Assembly (NCBI GenBank): GCA_028280225.1
Contig: JANQMF010000035.1
Location: 1-45,261 of the forward strand
Direction: 5' to 3'
From: Pseudomonadales bacterium
GTDB lineage: Bacteria > Pseudomonadota > Gammaproteobacteria > Pseudomonadales > Azotimanducaceae
Length of the DNA: 45,261 nt
The notes under the pieces were generated by a model. The model made no database searches and was not told where the DNA came from. It saw only the letters and a program-made list of their open reading frames with translations. Numbering within the stretch: position 1 is the stretch's first letter; the number at the start of each line of letters is the position of its first letter. Positions 1 through 8,777 of this stretch are shown in pieces. The position numbers and the translations under genes are program-made.

Positions 1-172
1 CTCGGGATTGGTGGGGAGCCTGTTTGGCGGCAGCCGGGCGCAATCGTCTATCACCATAGCAAAAGACGGGCTGATCCTGCGGGTGCAACTCCCCGCCACC
101 GGTGACTATTACCGGGTTCGCTTTCTCGGCTGGCTGGTGGACACAACTCAGATTGCACCCGCGCAACAATGA
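1..172 (+). CDS. C-terminal end of an unidentified protein (partial)
   Basis: The frame is open from the window edge and ends at a TGA at 170-172, giving about 56 residues that finish ...WLVDTTQIAPAQQ. The stop overlaps the ATG of the next gene (ATGA), so the two genes are probably translationally coupled and in one operon. DUF2157 genes often sit beside other small membrane or envelope genes, and the piece contains GDYYRVRF, which faintly recalls GDYXXLXY-type proteins. That motif normally lies further from the C-terminus, so I do not assign a family. Confidence 0.6.
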   Translation, partial: SGLVGSLFGGSRAQSSITIAKDGLILRVQLPATGDYYRVRFLGWLVDTTQIAPAQQ

Positions 173-1128
173 CCACGCAATCCGAAGCCCTGGAGCAGAT
201 ATTGGCCATCGCGCGCCATCATCAGTTAACCCCGGAAGACATCAGCGCCGCATTTGCCCGGCATGAGACACCAGCCCAAAATCAAACCAGTCTGTTAAGC
301 CGCGTATTCAGCCTGCTGGGGGCTACCTTTCTATTTGCCGGCCTCAGCGTATTTATTGCCCTGAACTGGGAAGTGATGAATACCTGGGCGCGGATCATCA
401 TCACCCTGGGTTCCGGTCTTGCGGTGTTTATCCTTGCCCTGATTGCCGCCCGGGACAGGTTGTATGCCCAGGCCAGGACGCCGTTGTATATCATTGCCGC
501 CATCCTCCAGCCCACCGGTATTCTGGTGACTCTGGACGAATTATCCGATGGCGGGGACTGGCACGCGGCTGTGCTTATCATGTCCGGCGCAATGGTCCTG
601 CAGCAGGGTATAACATTTGCACAAAAGCAGGATACAACCCTGCTGTTCACCACCCTCCTGTTTGCATGCTGGTTTGCGGGCACGCTGTTTGACCTGCTGT
701 ATATGGATGTTGACCTGATCTTGCTGATTATTGGTCTATCGGTTTGTGCCTTGTGTATGGGGCTGGCAAAAATACCGGGCCAACCCCACCGGGGCATGAC
801 CCCATTCTGGTTTTTATGTGCTTCAACCAGCATTTATGTGGGCCTGTTTGCCCTGGTGGAAGACACCCTGCTGGAATGGCTTTTTCTATTCGCCACCTGC
901 GGCGGCGTTTTCCTGAGTACGGTGATTCCAAGCCGTATGGTGCTTGTATCCAGCACCGTGGCGATCCTTGCCTATGTGGGCTACTTTACCAGCGAGTACT
1001 TGCTCGATGCCGTGGGCTGGCCGCTGTTGTTGATGGTCATGGGGCTGGTGATGATTGGGCTGGGTGCCATGGCGGTCAGGATCAATCAGCGCTACATATC
1101 GCAAGTTTCGGCTCGAAACCGCCATTAG
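169..1128 (+). CDS. DUF2157 domain-containing membrane protein
   Basis: A 319-residue polytopic inner-membrane protein. A soluble N-terminus of about 45 residues is followed by roughly eight hydrophobic segments, the first around residues 46-66 (SLLGATFLFAGLSVFIALNW). The short soluble N-terminus followed by a GATFLFAGLSVFIALNW-type first membrane segment is typical of DUF2157. The start ATG overlaps the upstream stop codon. The family has no established biochemical role. It ends 49 bp from the convergent c-di-GMP gene. The length is slightly short for the family but the frame looks intact. Confidence 0.8.
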   Translation: MTTQSEALEQILAIARHHQLTPEDISAAFARHETPAQNQTSLLSRVFSLLGATFLFAGLSVFIALNWEVMNTWARIIITLGSGLAVFILALIAARDRLYAQARTPLYIIAAILQPTGILVTLDELSDGGDWHAAVLIMSGAMVLQQGITFAQKQDTTLLFTTLLFACWFAGTLFDLLYMDVDLILLIIGLSVCALCMGLAKIPGQPHRGMTPFWFLCASTSIYVGLFALVEDTLLEWLFLFATCGGVFLSTVIPSRMVLVSSTVAILAYVGYFTSEYLLDAVGWPLLLMVMGLVMIGLGAMAVRINQRYISQVSARNRH

Positions 1129-1177
1129 CACCCGTGCTTCAGCCGCCCAAGGGCAACACAACCTCAAACGCTTTAGC

Positions 1178-4100
1178 TCAGACCCGCAGTTCGCTGAGGC
1201 GGTTCGGTTTGGATATCTCGTAGCCCTGCGCAAAGTCGACCCCGATATCCTTCAGGCTTTTAAGAATCTCACCGTCTTCAACATATTCGGCAATGGTTTG
1301 TTTACCCATGTAGTGCCCAATCTCGTTGATCGAGCGCACCACGGCGAAGTCCGCCGGATTGTTGCTGATATCTTTAACAAATACGCCGTCAATTTTGACA
1401 AAGTCTACCGGTAAGTTGCGCAGGTAGGAGTAGGATGACAAACCCGTGCCAAAGTCATCTAACGAGAAGCTACAGCCGATAATCCGCATACGGTTCATAA
1501 AGTCGATGGCATTGTCCAGATTCGCAATAGCCGCTGTTTCGGTGATTTCAAAGGTCACCTTGGTGGTCGGGGCCTGAGTTTTGCCAAATTGCTCCAGGAC
1601 AAAGTCCGCAAAGGTGGCATCGTTAACCGAGTGTCCGGATACATTAATGGCAAAACCGCCAAAGTGATCCAGCATATTTCTGTTTTCAGCCATCCAGGAC
1701 AGCACGTTGCGGATAACCCAGCGGTCAACCGTGGTCATTCTATTGTAGGTTTCCGCTGCGTTTATCAGTTCGGTGGGGGCAACCACATCCCCCAGTTCGT
1801 CCTGCATGGACAGCAGAATTTCGTAGTGCACATCCTGATTGTTGATGTGCCCGCCATCCCCGTTGTTGATCGGCAGAATTTTTTGACAGTTAAGAATCAG
1901 GCGGTCGTCTTCCAAGGCTTTATCCAGCTGGGTCACCCACTCCATGGCACCGTGGCGCTTGATCATGCGCTTATCACCCAGCTCGTACTCCTGAACCCGG
2001 TTGCGGCCGGCATCCTTGGCGGAAAAGCAGGCCTCGTCCGCATGCTGCATCAGCGAATCGACACTGTCGGTGCTTTGGTCGATAAATACCAGACCCATGC
2101 TGGCGGTGAAGTTATAACTGCGGCCCTCCCACTCAAACCTGAGCTCCCGGATGGTGTTAAGGACCTGATCCGCGGTTTCTCTGGCTTCAATACTTTCAAT
2201 ATCTTCCAGCAACATGCCAAATTCATCCCCACCCAACCGGGCAATGGTCTGACTGTCTTTGGAAAATGTATCGGTCAGGCGTTCACCCACCACCCGCAGC
2301 AATTCGTCCCCGGCCCGGTGGCCGCTGGTGTTATTAACAATCTTAAACTGGTCCAGATCCACATAAAGTAAGGCATGCTGGCTGCCCACGGTTTTAGCAT
2401 GCCCCAGCGCCCGCTCGACACTGCGTTCAAACTCCCGGCGGTTGACCAGTTGGGTCAGGTCATCGTGGCTGGCCTGGAAGGCCAGCTGATTGTGCATGTT
2501 TTCCAACATACGCTGGGAGGCACGCTCCATCAACGGCAGATCGTAGTCGTCCAGCAGGGTGATATTACCCTCATACAGATCGTTGGTCATTTCTTTTAGG
2601 CTGCGCTCAAGAGTTTTGACCCCCTTGCGGTTAACCAGGACAAAAGAAGCGGCTTCGTCACCCACAAAGGCCACCGACAAAATCATTGGGCGCCCTTCCC
2701 GGTCGGACGCGGCTAACCACTCGCCAACCTGGATGCGCCGGGCACGCTCCACCGCCCGGTTCCAGCTGACCCTGACACTTTCATCCCCGCTTTCAATCTG
2801 CGGATCAACATCGGGTAACAAGCCGGTTAAGCCCATTACCTCTTCAACCTCACCGGCATTAACAGCCACCGTTGAAACCGGTGCCTTTTTGCCTGTGGTA
2901 TCGCCCACCAGGGCACTGGACATGCGCATGATCAGCGGGGTGCGTTTGCTGGGGTCAAAAGAAATACTGTTCAGCCCGTCCACCACCCTGCGCAACAGCT
3001 TTTCAGGTTCCACGTAGCCGCTGTGATCCGGGCCAATGCGGCCACTCAATTGACCTTGAAGCTGTTCAAGCACAGCCAGTTGATCCAGCCACTCGTGACT
3101 TTCCGGACCGTGTCTTAGATGGGTGTGGACCAGCAGGTTACGCCAACCCGGGTTCAAAAGCTCCAGCACCAGTTCCGGCACTTGTTGATCCGCAATCAAT
3201 TCACTGACTTCGCTGACGACCGCCCGCCGGGCCCGGGCCAGCTTCTGTTGACCTTCGCTGGCGCGAACCGTGCGTTCCACGTTGCCCCGGTAGGTACGGG
3301 ATTGACGATCAATCAGGGGGTGCAGTTCGTCAACCACTTCGGAGAATACTTCCGGGTTTGCATCGTAGTCCCTGACCACCCGCTGCAACAGTTCATCAAC
3401 CCGGCGGCCCACCTCCCGGTCGATGCCCACCCGTGTGTCCTTACCGTTACCCAGACGAGCCAACTGGTTCAACATCTGCACCGCGCTGTGCGGGTTTTCC
3501 GGATCGCTGGACAAAAAGCTGGGATCCTGGGCGGCCACCTTATTTAAGGTGACCTCTAATCTTTGCACCCACTCCCGTACCCCATCGGTGATCAGACGGT
3601 CATCCGCTAAGGATGTGACCAGGCCTTCCATCACATCCAGGGTATCAAAGTCCTCAACCGTTAACCCTTTGTCACCATGTTGGGCTTGCAGGACCTCAAT
3701 CAGTCGGGGCTTGAGGCGGATATCGGAAAGCGGTGCATCCCCCAGTTCATCCTGAATTTGCCCCAGGGCGTTGAGGATATCGCCGGGACGGTATATCTCG
3801 TCGGGCCGGGCGCCTTCCGGTGCCAGCCCTGCTGCCGGGGGTTTACCCATCAGTTCCCGGGTGCGCCGGTTCAAGTCCAGAATAGAACGTGCGGTCTGAT
3901 GTGCGGGTCCCCCGGCCGCTCCGGTGTGGGTAAAGGGGTTGGCATCTACCCGGCCGCCGGTAACACCGTCCGCAGCCATGGCCACTTCGCGCATGGCCTG
4001 ATCCATTTCCTGGTAGTCCTGCGGGGCCACCGCGTGACCTGCGCGATTGCGCACGGTGTAGCGCGGCTGAATGGATTCCCGCAGCTCTTCCAACGATGGA

Positions 4101-5218
4101 AATAAGCCGCTGTCTTCAAACAGCTTGGCCAGGGCCACATAAAGATTTTGCAGAACCTTGTGACACTCAACTTCAAACAGTAAAAATATTTCTTTGCGCA
4201 GTTCCGCACGCATGCCCAGTACTTTCTGTGCATCATCAAAGGCCCAATAGATGGCCGCCGGACCAATGGGAATAACGTCCTTATGCCCCCAGGGTTTTGC
4301 CAACATGCCCATTTGGGCGCGCATGTCCAGCAGATTGTCCTTAAAGCGGTTTTCTGCTTTTGATATCACCTCGGCAACCAGCAACCACTCTTCAAATTGT
4401 TCGGTGTCCACCAGCTCCAGCTTGTTGCTGTTGCCCGATTCTCTTTTACGCCGGCGTTCCAGCACCGCATCCAGGTCCGAGATCTTCTCAACCTGCTGCA
4501 CCACCCCCTGTACAAACAACTGCTGGAACTCCGCCTGATTTTTTTCCAAGCCGTCCAGGGCTTCAAAGTAACGGGTCTGGATGGCATTGGTGCCCGCATC
4601 CCTGGCCTTCACCAGAAGGTCTTCGTTAGCAGACTTAGTAAATGCGCCGGCCAGACGGGTTGAGGCACGTTGGGCAACCGTGCCCACTCTTTTTATAAGG
4701 CGGTCCGCAGCCTCCTGAGGCAGCTTGGCATCACGCAGGCTGGCGTTGCCCAGGGTGCTGGCACCCTTAATGGGGGTAACGCCGTCCGGACCCACCTTGG
4801 CCACATCCGCCAGGTCGTCCAGCTCCGGCTCCGGTAGTTCGTCCGGCACCGCGGTACCGGCGGCAACGGCAAAGTCGACCAGGGTTTTAAACGCCTGTTT
4901 GTCCAGGCCGTTGTCAAAACAAACACCCAGACCGTTGCCGCCATCCAGAATTCTGGCAATCTGCGCCTGGGTACGAAAGTGTTGCTGGCCTTCAGGGGTG
5001 GCCACGGAAAAGTGCAGTGCTACGGTATCACCGGATTTGGCATCAGCGCCGGTGGCCTCCAGCGAACGTGAGCCATTCCCGCCGGTGAGCAGCATACCCT
5101 CTTCACAGAAATCCCGGATGGCGCACAGCCAGGAGCGTCCCTGGGCCGGATGCACCAGAGCAGAGAGTTGTATGGGTTGCCTTTGATACTTTCGCCGATT
5201 CAAATTTGTGTCATCCAA
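1178..5218 (-). CDS. PilZ-DUF1631-GGDEF-EAL cyclic-di-GMP protein
   Basis: A 1346-residue soluble protein. The N-terminal ~115 residues look like PilZ (NRRKYQRQPIQLSALVHP), followed by a long helical DUF1631 region (about 140-870). A diguanylate cyclase domain has GGDEF at residues 996-1000, and an EAL phosphodiesterase domain fills the last ~230 residues. The EAL signature reads EIL, but other catalytic-type residues are visible: INVSG, FEITE, DDFGTG, VKIDG and AEYVED. The RxxD inhibitory site before GGDEF is lost (KDSQ in its place). An in-frame TAA immediately precedes the TTG at 5218, so this TTG is the earliest possible start; a second in-frame TTG lies 15 nt later. The likely role is control of surface-lifestyle behaviour through c-di-GMP. 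Whether synthesis or hydrolysis dominates cannot be read from sequence. Confidence 0.88.
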   Translation of the reverse strand: MDDTNLNRRKYQRQPIQLSALVHPAQGRSWLCAIRDFCEEGMLLTGGNGSRSLEATGADAKSGDTVALHFSVATPEGQQHFRTQAQIARILDGGNGLGVCFDNGLDKQAFKTLVDFAVAAGTAVPDELPEPELDDLADVAKVGPDGVTPIKGASTLGNASLRDAKLPQEAADRLIKRVGTVAQRASTRLAGAFTKSANEDLLVKARDAGTNAIQTRYFEALDGLEKNQAEFQQLFVQGVVQQVEKISDLDAVLERRRKRESGNSNKLELVDTEQFEEWLLVAEVISKAENRFKDNLLDMRAQMGMLAKPWGHKDVIPIGPAAIYWAFDDAQKVLGMRAELRKEIFLLFEVECHKVLQNLYVALAKLFEDSGLFPSLEELRESIQPRYTVRNRAGHAVAPQDYQEMDQAMREVAMAADGVTGGRVDANPFTHTGAAGGPAHQTARSILDLNRRTRELMGKPPAAGLAPEGARPDEIYRPGDILNALGQIQDELGDAPLSDIRLKPRLIEVLQAQHGDKGLTVEDFDTLDVMEGLVTSLADDRLITDGVREWVQRLEVTLNKVAAQDPSFLSSDPENPHSAVQMLNQLARLGNGKDTRVGIDREVGRRVDELLQRVVRDYDANPEVFSEVVDELHPLIDRQSRTYRGNVERTVRASEGQQKLARARRAVVSEVSELIADQQVPELVLELLNPGWRNLLVHTHLRHGPESHEWLDQLAVLEQLQGQLSGRIGPDHSGYVEPEKLLRRVVDGLNSISFDPSKRTPLIMRMSSALVGDTTGKKAPVSTVAVNAGEVEEVMGLTGLLPDVDPQIESGDESVRVSWNRAVERARRIQVGEWLAASDREGRPMILSVAFVGDEAASFVLVNRKGVKTLERSLKEMTNDLYEGNITLLDDYDLPLMERASQRMLENMHNQLAFQASHDDLTQLVNRREFERSVERALGHAKTVGSQHALLYVDLDQFKIVNNTSGHRAGDELLRVVGERLTDTFSKDSQTIARLGGDEFGMLLEDIESIEARETADQVLNTIRELRFEWEGRSYNFTASMGLVFIDQSTDSVDSLMQHADEACFSAKDAGRNRVQEYELGDKRMIKRHGAMEWVTQLDKALEDDRLILNCQKILPINNGDGGHINNQDVHYEILLSMQDELGDVVAPTELINAAETYNRMTTVDRWVIRNVLSWMAENRNMLDHFGGFAINVSGHSVNDATFADFVLEQFGKTQAPTTKVTFEITETAAIANLDNAIDFMNRMRIIGCSFSLDDFGTGLSSYSYLRNLPVDFVKIDGVFVKDISNNPADFAVVRSINEIGHYMGKQTIAEYVEDGEILKSLKDIGVDFAQGYEISKPNRLSELRV

Positions 5219-5438
5219 TTACACGTCACGAAGCTTCGATGGGTAGACTTCAACCAAAATGCCTAGTCCCTGGTCAGCAACCATAGACGATACCGCATCT
5301 TATCGTCATTCGGAACAATCCGGGGAGATCTATGCGCCAGGAGGGGCAAGGATAGGCGACAAGTGTGTGAAGTAGTGCACAGAACGTGAACCGCGCAACG
5401 CACACCGGGTATGTGCCGGGCAGCTAACAGGACGAACT

Positions 5439-6506
5439 TCAGTCGGCGACAATCACCCGGTCGCGGCCCTGGGCCTTGGCCTGATACAGTGCCCGGTCGG
5501 CCCGTCCTAACAGTGCATCTACACTTTCTTCCGGCCGGTAGCTGGTCACCCCTACCGAAACACTCAGGCTCAACTCATCCCCGGCCTGGTCAACCTGGAT
5601 TTGTTTGGTCATTTTAGTCAGCCGGCGCAATACCGGATCCGCCGCCTGTTGCTCCACCCCCACCAGAACCAGCAAAAACTCTTCACCACCAATGCGCGCC
5701 ACAAAGTCGATATTGCGCACTGTGGCTGCTGCCATTTTGGCGAAGCGGCGCAGGACCATGTCACCGGTGGCATGGCCGTAGTGATCGTTGATTAACTTGA
5801 AGTGATCCAGGTCGCAGTAACACAAGGTGAAGGGTTGCTGGCCTCGATCAGCCAGGGATTTCTGCCGGGCCAGCACTTCCAGAATATAGCGGCGGTTGTG
5901 GACGCCGGTAAGTTCATCCTGTAACGCCAGGGTTTGCATACGTTCCATGACTTCGCGTAAACGCAAATTACGGATGTTCAGCAGTTCCCGCACCCGCAGC
6001 ACTTCCCAGGCGATAAAGAGTCCACCCAGCAGGATCAGGGCAAAGGCGATATTGTAGAGCAGTTCCAGATTGGAACTGACCACATTGAGTCCCAACTCCA
6101 TGCCAATTAACGTGTAGCCCAGCCAGGTTAGTAAGGCCAGCAACGCGACCTGGCTGCGCGATAAATGCAGAGCGCTGTAAAACAGGCCAAACAACGGCAC
6201 AACAAGCAGCAGCAGCCGGATAGGGTGAGGTACCAACAGGGCCAGGGCAATTGCACCAAAATTGCACCACAGGGAGCGGGCCCAGATCATCAGCTTATCG
6301 TCCCAGCGCTGCATAAACCCCGGCCGAATCACCAGCACCGCCAGACCCAGGGTCCAACTGCCCAGCAAGAAGTAGTAAGCCTGTGCCGCGGCGGCAACAA
6401 AACCCTGCTGGGCCAGGGCCCATAAGAAAAAGCCATAAGCTGCCGTCCCGCATAGCACCGCCAGCGGGCGTAGTTGGCTCGGTATTTGTTCAGCTTGACT
6501 GTTCAC
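5439..6506 (-). CDS. membrane-bound diguanylate cyclase (GGDEF)
   Basis: A 355-residue protein with about six hydrophobic segments in residues 12-170, a short coiled linker and a C-terminal GGDEF domain. The active-site motif is GGEEF at 273-277, a functional variant. The inhibitory I-site RxxD is intact at R264-D267 (RNID), so product inhibition is expected, unlike in the neighbouring 1346-residue protein. DELTGVHNRR marks the domain start. It would make c-di-GMP from two GTP at the inner membrane. The start codon is GTG with no strong ribosome binding site. About 220 bp without a recognisable feature separate it from the preceding c-di-GMP gene. Confidence 0.88.
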   Translation of the reverse strand: MNSQAEQIPSQLRPLAVLCGTAAYGFFLWALAQQGFVAAAAQAYYFLLGSWTLGLAVLVIRPGFMQRWDDKLMIWARSLWCNFGAIALALLVPHPIRLLLLVVPLFGLFYSALHLSRSQVALLALLTWLGYTLIGMELGLNVVSSNLELLYNIAFALILLGGLFIAWEVLRVRELLNIRNLRLREVMERMQTLALQDELTGVHNRRYILEVLARQKSLADRGQQPFTLCYCDLDHFKLINDHYGHATGDMVLRRFAKMAAATVRNIDFVARIGGEEFLLVLVGVEQQAADPVLRRLTKMTKQIQVDQAGDELSLSVSVGVTSYRPEESVDALLGRADRALYQAKAQGRDRVIVAD

Positions 6507-6608
6507 ATACCAAGATTACGCGATTCTTACCCACAACAATGTAGGCACCACCCGAATAACTGTAAACACACCTTACGAATGTGTAAGAAAGTGTATTTGT
6601 CCCTCAGG

Positions 6609-8132
6609 TTACGTCATCAGGCTGCGGGAAACCGCGCTGGCATAACCTTGTTGCAGCTTCTGGCGGGTTTGCGGGTTCATTTGGGGAGCAAACTGGCTGT
6701 CCAGCGCCCAAGCCTCCCCCGCGGCGGATAAATCGGCAAATAGACCCTGCCCCAATCCGGCAAGCACCGCAGCCCCCAAGGCCGTGGTTTCGGTGTCTTT
6801 GGGGCGTTCCACGGGTACGTTGAGTAAATCCGCCAGAAACTGGCACAAACGATTGTTGACCACCATGCCCCCATCCACACGCAAACGTTCCACCGTTGCA
6901 CCGTCTTTGGCCATGGCTTCCAATAGTTCCTGGGTTTGAAATACCACACCCTGCAGAAAGGCGGTGACGAGTTGGTCCTTTGTCGTGTCCAGGCTGAGAC
7001 CACTGACCAGACCCCGTGCGTGAGGCTGCCAATACGGCGCGCCCAGTCCGGTAAAGGCCGGGACCACATAAACCCCACCCGTATCTCCACCGGTTCTGGC
7101 AAAGGCAGCCTCGGTATCTGCCGCATCACTGATCAGGCCAAGCTGATCCCGCAACCACTTAACCGCTACCCCAGCCACAAAAATACTGCCTTCCAAAGCA
7201 TAGGTTGTATTGTCACCCAGACGATAAGCCACCGTGGTCAGGAGCTTATTGGCTGACGCCAGCGCCTTGTCCCCGGTATTGGTCATGACAAAACACCCGG
7301 TGCCATATGTGCTTTTGCTCATCCCCGGCTGAAAACACCCCTGGCCAATCAGCGCCGCCTGCTGATCCCCCGCCATGCCGGTGATGGGGATGGGGGCACC
7401 AAACCACTCCGCATCGGCAACACCAAACAGGCTTGCATTGTCCTGCACCCCGGGCAGTACTACCGGTGGAATGTTGAATAATGACAAAATGTCCGCATCA
7501 AATCGTTGGCTGTGGATATCAAATAGCTGAGTGCGGCTGGCATTGGAAGGATCGGTGACATGATGGGCACCCTTGGTCAGGCGCCAGACCAGAAAACTGT
7601 CCACGGTGCCAAAACGCAGTTCCCCGGCTTCGGCACGTTGCCGAACCCCGGATACGTTGTCGAGCATCCAGGCGAGTTTGGTCCCGGAAAAATAGGGATC
7701 AACCACCAGACCGGTTTTACGCCGCAGCAGATCCGCCACCGGCTCCCCGTCAAAGTCTGCCTGTGACAACGCCTCACATTGTTCCGCCGTTCTGCGGTCT
7801 TGCCAGACAATGGCGTTGTAGACACACTTGCCGGATTGCTGTTCCCACAGCAGGGTGGTCTCCCGCTGATTGGTAATGCCAATACAGGCAATATCGCTGC
7901 CCTGTAAGGCCGCCTTGCTGATGGCATCCCGCCCCGCCTGCAAGGTGGATTGCCACAAGACCTCAGGATCCTGTTCCACCCAGCCATCCGCTGGAAACTG
8001 CATATCGATTTCATGTTGTGCCACCGCAACAATCTCACCGTTGTCGCGATAGATGATCGCCCGGCTGCTGGAGGTGCCCTGATCCAGGGCCATAATGAGT
8101 TTTGCTGAAGCGGGGTCAGAGTGTGCTGCCAC
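6609..8132 (-). CDS. glpK: glycerol kinase
   Basis: FGGY-family kinase converting glycerol and ATP to sn-glycerol 3-phosphate in the cytoplasm. Recognisable motifs are ALDQGTSSSRA, GWVEQDPEVLW, GITNQRETT, the WQDRRT segment, and a C-terminal DGGMVVNNRLCQ followed by TTALGAAVLAG. I chose the GTG at 8132 (507 residues, close to the usual ~500) because GAGG lies 12 nt upstream. An ATG at 8228 would add 32 residues not expected in the family and would run up against the DnaA boxes of the divergent nrdA region. No glpD, glpF or glpR is visible nearby, so the gene is an orphan here. Confidence 0.93.
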   Translation of the reverse strand: MAAHSDPASAKLIMALDQGTSSSRAIIYRDNGEIVAVAQHEIDMQFPADGWVEQDPEVLWQSTLQAGRDAISKAALQGSDIACIGITNQRETTLLWEQQSGKCVYNAIVWQDRRTAEQCEALSQADFDGEPVADLLRRKTGLVVDPYFSGTKLAWMLDNVSGVRQRAEAGELRFGTVDSFLVWRLTKGAHHVTDPSNASRTQLFDIHSQRFDADILSLFNIPPVVLPGVQDNASLFGVADAEWFGAPIPITGMAGDQQAALIGQGCFQPGMSKSTYGTGCFVMTNTGDKALASANKLLTTVAYRLGDNTTYALEGSIFVAGVAVKWLRDQLGLISDAADTEAAFARTGGDTGGVYVVPAFTGLGAPYWQPHARGLVSGLSLDTTKDQLVTAFLQGVVFQTQELLEAMAKDGATVERLRVDGGMVVNNRLCQFLADLLNVPVERPKDTETTALGAAVLAGLGQGLFADLSAAGEAWALDSQFAPQMNPQTRQKLQQGYASAVSRSLMT

Positions 8133-8231
8133 GGTCTGGTTTATCCTCAATGTCGTCAAAATAGCCCGGCTATCCTGGCTTGTGCGCAGGCACAGAGCAA
8201 GCACCACAGCGGTGCGCATCTCACCCACAAA

Positions 8232-8240
8232 TTATCCACA
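8232..8240 (+). promoter_or_regulatory. DnaA box 1 upstream of nrdAB
   Basis: Perfect match to the strong DnaA box TTATCCACA. A second identical copy follows 32 bp downstream in the same orientation. In E. coli the nrdAB promoter is preceded by two DnaA boxes that couple dNTP supply to replication initiation, so a similar function is likely. Confidence 0.7.
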
Positions 8241-8263
8241 ACAAATTCTTAATAAAGTCCAGG

Positions 8264-8272
8264 TTATCCACA
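8264..8272 (+). promoter_or_regulatory. DnaA box 2 upstream of nrdAB
   Basis: A second perfect TTATCCACA, in direct orientation 32 bp (about three helical turns) after the first. It lies 10 bp before the presumed -35 element of the nrdA promoter. Confidence 0.7.
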
Positions 8273-8281
8273 GACTAATCC

Positions 8282-8310
8282 TTGAACTTTAGGCTAGATC
8301 CCATTATCTT
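8282..8310 (+). promoter_or_regulatory. predicted sigma70 promoter of nrdAB
   Basis: TTGAAC at 8282-8287 and TATCTT at 8305-8310 are separated by exactly 17 bp (consensus TTGACA-17-TATAAT). The -10 hexamer lies inside the first NrdR box, as expected for a repressible promoter. Transcription would start near 8317, giving a leader of about 460 nt before nrdA. Confidence 0.5.
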
Positions 8311-8314
8311 GTGT
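8299..8314 (+). promoter_or_regulatory. NrdR box 1
   Basis: TCCCATTATCTTGTGT matches about 13 of 16 positions of the NrdR consensus (acaCwAtATaTwGtgt) and overlaps the -10 element. It is spaced 31 bp, start to start, from the second box. This three-turn spacing is the hallmark of NrdR operator pairs. Confidence 0.7.
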
Positions 8315-8329
8315 AACCCAGTCGCAAAA

Positions 8330-8345
8330 ACCCTATATATTGGGG
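8330..8345 (+). promoter_or_regulatory. NrdR box 2
   Basis: ACCCTATATATTGGGG carries the CTATATATTG core of NrdR boxes and lies exactly 31 bp after box 1. NrdR with bound ATP/dATP would repress nrdAB here. The nrdR gene itself is not in the window. Confidence 0.75.
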
Positions 8346-8349
8346 TAAG

Positions 8350-8372
8350 TTTATTAGACCTGGTCTAATAAA
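8350..8372. promoter_or_regulatory. 23-bp perfect palindrome in the nrdA leader
   Basis: Arms TTTATTAGACC and GGTCTAATAAA flank a single central T. It starts 5 bp after NrdR box 2 and lies within the transcribed leader. It may be an operator for an unidentified dimeric regulator. As RNA it could form a 9- to 10-bp stem with a CUG triloop. I do not recognise it as a known regulator's site. Confidence 0.5.
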
Positions 8373-8777
8373 TTTGGGACTGACGGGGAGATAAGCGCAG
8401 AATCACTGCGAGATAAACTGAGAAATGACTGAGAAAACCGAAAGATAACCGGGCAATAATCGATAAGTGTTCGGGAATCAGTCGGAAAGTCATCGGTAAA
8501 CAACCGAGAGAAAATAACCTTAACTCAATCTTGTGAGTCACAGGCAAAGCGGGCAAGCGGCAGACACGACACAGTAATTTGCTACGGCAGACGAGTTAGA
8601 CAACGGTCCAGACAAGCAAATAACAGACAGACAAGTAACGGACAGACACGTACCGGACAAGCACGTACCGGACAATAGATAGATAGCTAAATAAATAAAT
8701 CGACAGATTAATCAGTTAAACGTGTTATTTGCTGTTCGCCCACTGACAAGATAATTTGATGGAGCAAAAGCTAAGAA
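8373..8777 (+). other. long T-poor nrdA leader region
   Basis: About 400 bases with no convincing ORF on either strand. The sense strand is visibly short of T. Its first part is built of GAGATAA, GAGAAA and AAGATAACC-like words, its middle of 15-bp tandem repeats (8602-8676), and its end of AGATAGATAG and AAATAAATAAAT runs. No known riboswitch fold or terminator is apparent. It would be the 5' untranslated region of nrdAB if the predicted promoter is used. Confidence 0.45.
8602..8676 (+). repeat. five imperfect 15-bp tandem repeats
   Basis: Successive 15-mers start at 8602, 8617, 8632, 8647 and 8662. The last two, CACGTACCGGACAAG and CACGTACCGGACAAT, differ at one base. The second and third match each other at 13 of 15, and the others match at about 11 of 15. 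The common tail is GGACA(A/G). Stops close by upstream in the frames checked argue against a peptide. Confidence 0.7.

Noticed and set aside
744-1223. 159-codon plus-strand frame overlapping the DUF2157 gene
   Set aside because: Out-of-frame shadow of the membrane protein, rich in Gly/Pro/His/Arg.
5219-5438. Small gene or RNA between the two c-di-GMP genes
   Set aside because: No open frame with a start signal, no terminator-like hairpin with T-tract, and no tRNA-like folding visible by eye.
8602-8676. CRISPR array
   Set aside because: Repeats are 15 bp, head to tail with no spacers, and no cas genes are present.
8373-8777. Riboswitch in the nrdA leader
   Set aside because: No conserved elements of cobalamin or other known riboswitches are recognisable, and the region looks weakly structured.
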